From NCBI GenBank assembly GCA_023409795.1, contig JAEYQX010000067.1, forward strand, positions 1 through 7,313: a DNA stretch of 7,313 nt, read 5' to 3'. Positions 5,567-7,313 of this stretch are shown here, piece by piece. Source of the DNA: Pseudomonadota bacterium (GTDB lineage Bacteria > Pseudomonadota > Alphaproteobacteria > Caulobacterales > Caulobacteraceae). Within the stretch, counting starts at the first letter, position 1, and each line of letters opens with the position of its first letter. The notes under the pieces are model-generated. The model saw only the letters and a list, made by a program, of their open reading frames with translations. It was not told the origin of the DNA and did no database searches. The translations under genes were made by a program, and so were the position numbers.

Positions 5567-5581
5567 CGCAGGGTCACTGCG
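5567..5581 (-). terminator. Small hairpin 38 nt after the fdxA stop
   Basis: CGCAG (5567-5571) and CTGCG (5577-5581) with a 5-nt loop; the minus strand continues GAAGTTTTGAG. The stem is only 5 bp and the T-run is broken, so it is at best a weak or accessory fdxA terminator. Confidence 0.3.
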
Positions 5582-5640
5582 CAAACCGGGCACATTGTGA
5601 CCGGAATGTGTCGAATTCCTAGGAGCCCTTGCCCGGTTTG
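5582..5640. repeat. 11-bp inverted repeat spanning the fdxA stop codon
   Basis: CAAACCGGGCA (5582-5592) and TGCCCGGTTTG (5630-5640) are perfect reverse complements with a 37-nt loop. The right arm lies in the last fdxA codons (Lys-Pro-Gly-Lys), the left arm in the 3' untranslated region. The loop contains a second inverted repeat, CACATT-N8-AATGTG (5591-5610), which overlaps the outer arm by two bases, so the two stems compete at the edge. Confidence 0.6.
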
Positions 5641-5960
5641 GGGCTGAAGTACTTCTCGTACTTGCCGGTTTCGCGCTCATACTGCTCGCGGTCGGCGGGC
5701 GGGGTGCCCTTTATCGTGATGTTGGGCCAGACCTTGGCATATTCGGCATTGATCTGCAGCCACTTGCCGTCCGGCTCGTCCTCGGTGTCCGGCACGATGG
5801 CGTCGACCGGGCATTCCGGCTCGCACACGCCGCAGTCGATGCACTCGTCCGGCGCGATGACCAGGAAGTTCTCGCCCTCATAGAAGCAGTCGACGGGACA
5901 GACCTCGACGCAGTCCATGAACTTACATTTCACGCAGGCATCGGTGACGATGTAGGTCAT
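5619..5960 (-). CDS. fdxA: Seven-iron ferredoxin FdxA ([3Fe-4S]/[4Fe-4S])
   Basis: A 113-aa cytoplasmic electron carrier of the Azotobacter FdI type. The cysteine layout is diagnostic: Cys9, Cys17 and Cys50 for the [3Fe-4S] cluster, Cys21, Cys40, Cys43 and Cys46 for the [4Fe-4S] cluster, with the conserved non-ligand Cys12 and Cys25. The first half is CVKCKFMDCVEVCPVDC and the second CIDCGVCEPECPVDA. The C-terminal extension (about 60-113) with KWLQINAEYAKVWPNI is typical of the family. The ATG at 5960 is chosen because the protein then starts MTYIVTDAC like other FdxA. The longer frame to 6041 begins on the TTG of the promoter -35 and is rejected. No strong Shine-Dalgarno is seen next to the ATG (CAGG lies about 16 nt upstream). 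Its physiological partner is not known from sequence. Confidence 0.96.
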   Translation of the reverse strand: MTYIVTDACVKCKFMDCVEVCPVDCFYEGENFLVIAPDECIDCGVCEPECPVDAIVPDTEDEPDGKWLQINAEYAKVWPNITIKGTPPADREQYERETGKYEKYFSPKPGKGS

Positions 5961-6012
5961 GGCGGGGGCGGGCTTACCTGTTGAGGGGAGACGAAATGGG
6001 TTGCGGGCAGGG

Positions 6013-6041
6013 GAAATGGCCCCGTCGGAACCAAGTGTCAA
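6013..6041 (-). promoter_or_regulatory. Probable promoter of fdxA
   Basis: On the minus strand a perfect -35 TTGACA (6041-6036), a 17-bp spacer and CATTTC (6018-6013), a moderate -10. Transcription would start near 6006, about 45 nt before the fdxA ATG. It is divergent from the yceI promoter region. Confidence 0.55.
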
Positions 6042-6080
6042 CCGAGTGCGCTCCTGCAGGTGGCTTTCCGCGACGATGCC

Positions 6081-6110
6081 TTGACGATCGGCAGTCGCAT
6101 CTGCATCAAT
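6081..6110 (+). promoter_or_regulatory. Possible promoter of the YceI-family gene
   Basis: TTGACG (6081-6086) followed by ATCAAT (6105-6110) with an 18-bp spacer. The -35 is good, the -10 only fair. It lies about 40 bp before the GTG start. Confidence 0.4.
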
Positions 6111-6147
6111 GTCGATTACAGTTTAGACCCTGACAGGAGACACCAAG

Positions 6148-6777
6148 GTGCGCCTATTCCCGAATTCCGTGATGACCCGCGTGGCTGCGGGCGCTCTGGC
6201 GGTCAGCCTTGTGGCGGGCGGGGCCGTTGTGGCCCAGTCGGCCTTTACCAAGGTCCCTGCCGAGGTGCAGGCCGGCACCTACAAGCTGGACGCCAGCCAC
6301 GGCAAGATTACCTACTTCATCGACCACATGGGCTTTTCGACCTATGCGGGCCAGTTCGTGGACGTTGAGGCCGAGCTGGTGCTGGACCCGGCCAACCCGG
6401 CAGCCAGCACCCTGACCGCCTCGATCCCCCTGACCAAGGTCGATTCCAACTCCGAGGGCCTGGACAAGCACCTGCAGACCGTTGACTTCTTCGACACGGC
6501 CAACCACCCGGTCGCCACCTTCCGCTCGACCCGCGTCGAGGTGGATGCAGAAGATGCCAATGAGGCCCTGGTCCATGGCGAGCTGACCCTGCGCGGCGTG
6601 ACCAAGCCGGTCGTCATGGAGGTCGAGTTCAACCAGGCCGGTGAGCTGATGGGCAGCTATCGCGTCGGCTTCGACGGTGAGGTCAAGCTGAAGCGCTCGG
6701 ACTTTGGCATCACCTATGGCCTGCCGATGCTGGGCGACGAGGTGAAGCTGCACATCGAGGGTGAGTTCGTTAAGTAG
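6148..6777 (+). CDS. Exported YceI-like polyisoprenoid-binding family protein
   Basis: A 209-aa protein with a signal peptide (hydrophobic core at about 12-29, likely cut after VVA at 29) and a YceI lipocalin-like domain from about 44 to the end. The opening YKLDASHGKITYFIDHMGFS (45-64) carries the family pattern of Asp, then His, then His-x-Gly-x-Ser. GELTLRGVTKPVVMEVEF (144-161) and FGITYGLPMLGDEVKLHIEG (186-205) are the other typical blocks. Family members bind isoprenoid or similar lipids inside a beta-barrel, but the physiological role is usually unknown. The GTG start is preceded by AGGAG with an 8-nt spacer; the later in-frame ATG at 6172 has no such site. The gene diverges from fdxA and its last 8 bp overlap the 3' end of the S4-domain gene. 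Confidence 0.93.
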   Translation: MRLFPNSVMTRVAAGALAVSLVAGGAVVAQSAFTKVPAEVQAGTYKLDASHGKITYFIDHMGFSTYAGQFVDVEAELVLDPANPAASTLTASIPLTKVDSNSEGLDKHLQTVDFFDTANHPVATFRSTRVEVDAEDANEALVHGELTLRGVTKPVVMEVEFNQAGELMGSYRVGFDGEVKLKRSDFGITYGLPMLGDEVKLHIEGEFVK

Positions 6778-7084
6778 GGCTGGCCGCGCCGTCCTCGGGC
6801 GGCGTCAGGTCTTGATAAAGGGCGCGGGCTTCCGAATAGGGTCCGCGCCTTTCGCCTATCTGCAGCACCCGCACATGGGTGACGCGCCCGCCGATGACAA
6901 AGATCACCTCGTCGCCGACGTGGACGGTGCGACTGGGCTTGTCGAGCCGCACCTGCTGGCCATGGCGGGTCAGGCGCACCTTCTTCTTCGACACCATCTC
7001 GGCCGCCAGGGTCCGCGTCCGCGCAAAGCGGGCGTGCCACAGCCACAGGTCGATGCGGATGCTGGAAGGGTCCGGCGACATCAT
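6770..7084 (-). CDS. S4-domain RNA-binding protein (Hsp15/HslR-like)
   Basis: A 104-aa protein whose S4 fold covers about 9-75: IRIDLWLWHARFARTRTLAA, then SKKKVRLTRHGQQVRLDKPS and VHVGDEVIF. The RxDxWLW...R opening is typical of Hsp15, which in E. coli binds stalled 50S subunits carrying nascent tRNA-peptide. The C-terminus is shorter than in E. coli Hsp15 (133 aa) and ends ARALYQDLTPPEDG with a short polar tail, as in alphaproteobacterial homologues. The start is either of two adjacent ATGs (7084 or 7081), with AGG 5 or 8 nt upstream. The stop lies inside the last codons of the convergent YceI gene, and no terminator is seen beyond it. Cotranscription with the protein encoded upstream at the window edge is possible (87-bp gap). 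Confidence 0.9.
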   Translation of the reverse strand: MMSPDPSSIRIDLWLWHARFARTRTLAAEMVSKKKVRLTRHGQQVRLDKPSRTVHVGDEVIFVIGGRVTHVRVLQIGERRGPYSEARALYQDLTPPEDGAASPT

Positions 7085-7171
7085 GAAAACCTAGTGGGAC
7101 GGGCGGCGCAGTGAAAGCGCCTTTGCCGGGGCGGCACCGACACCCTCCGCCCCGACCGGCTGCGGGGTCGC

Positions 7172-7313
7172 TCAGGTGCCGGCTTCAGGTTCCGGGGCGG
7201 GGGCTGACGACGCAGGCGCAGCCCTGTCCGGTGCCGGAGCGTCGGATGCTGCTTCGGGGCTGGTTCCGGCGGAGCCGGCCTCGGCCTGACCCGGCTTGCG
7301 CGCGCGCCGGCGG
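7172..7313 (-). CDS. C-terminal tail of an unidentified protein (possibly a helicase), 5' part outside window
   Basis: The last 46 codons of a frame entering from the right edge. The peptide starts with a basic run (RRRARKPGQ) and continues as a low-complexity Ala/Pro/Glu/Ser tail ending PEPEAGT. Codon use (GCC, GAG, GGC, GAC) fits coding better here than in the other two minus frames. No domain is visible, so the product cannot be named from sequence. In many alphaproteobacteria a large helicase-domain protein precedes this S4 gene and fdxA, which suggests its identity. A second open frame on the same strand stays open to 7081 and would give an ATGA overlap with the S4 start, but its Arg/Pro-rich product looks like a frame shadow. 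Confidence 0.5.
   Translation of the reverse strand, partial: RRRARKPGQAEAGSAGTSPEAASDAPAPDRAAPASSAPAPEPEAGT

Larger units (their letters stand above)
5313..5618. other. Noncoding spacer between carD and fdxA
   Basis: No convincing gene is seen here; the open frames are short and lack family features. It holds, from the fdxA side, an 11-bp inverted repeat that spans the fdxA stop, a small hairpin (5567-5581), a relatively AT-rich patch (about 5523-5565, with one GANTC at 5552-5556), a strong GC hairpin followed on the minus strand by TTTT (5488-5518), and an 11-bp palindrome CTGATGATCAG (5350-5360) 38 bp before the carD ATG. The carD promoter should lie here but no clear hexamer pair stands out. 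Confidence 0.6.

Noticed and set aside
5961..6041. N-terminal extension of fdxA by 27 codons
   Set aside because: It would start on the TTG of the probable -35 element, and the added residues are unlike any FdxA N-terminus.
6154..6753. Minus-strand open frame of 199 codons opposite the YceI gene
   Set aside because: Antisense shadow; the plus frame has the signal peptide and conserved YceI blocks.
7150..7167. CCCCG-N8-CGGGG hairpin as a terminator before the S4 gene
   Set aside because: Only a 5-bp stem without a U-tract; common by chance at this GC content.

Overview
The window looks like chromosomal DNA of a GC-rich alphaproteobacterium, most likely from the Caulobacterales (Caulobacter/Brevundimonas-like). 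The clues are strong GC bias at third codon positions, the long alphaproteobacterial form of ribosomal protein L28, the close grouping of an S4-domain protein, the 7Fe ferredoxin FdxA and the RNA polymerase-binding regulator CarD/CdnL, promoters resembling the Caulobacter TTGACG/-10 pattern, and a cluster of GANTC (CcrM-type) sites. The genus is an inference. No mobile element, tRNA, rRNA or CRISPR array is visible.

Left part (1-3490, minus strand): three exported proteins read leftwards. An M1-family zinc aminopeptidase (558 aa) is followed after 25 bp by a class C beta-lactamase/NylB-type serine hydrolase (389 aa), probably in one transcript. Next comes the N-terminal part of an iron(III) ABC-transporter substrate-binding lipoprotein that runs off the left edge. 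A 19-bp Fur-box-like palindrome lies 38 bp upstream of the lipoprotein start, so iron control is likely.

Middle part (3490-4770): rpmB (ribosomal protein L28, minus strand) has a good intrinsic terminator and a well-formed promoter. Three GANTC sites fall within 32 bp at that promoter. A divergent plus-strand gene encodes a small secreted DUF3617 protein. It converges on carD, and the two share a strong bidirectional terminator. A short tandem repeat and a REP-like inverted repeat fill the gap between rpmB and the peptidase gene.

Right part (4767-7313): carD and fdxA lie on the minus strand with a hairpin-rich 306-bp spacer between them. A plus-strand gene for a secreted YceI-like (polyisoprenoid-binding) protein diverges from fdxA and overlaps tail-to-tail by 8 bp with the minus-strand gene of an Hsp15-like S4 RNA-binding protein. 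The right edge holds the Ala/Pro-rich C-terminal tail of another minus-strand protein, perhaps the helicase often found next to this S4 gene.

The content is largely housekeeping (translation, transcription initiation, electron transfer) plus envelope hydrolases and iron uptake. I see no new multi-gene system. The points most worth a second look are regulatory: the Fur-like box, the GANTC cluster at the rpmB promoter, the hairpins between fdxA and carD, and the yceI/S4 overlap.
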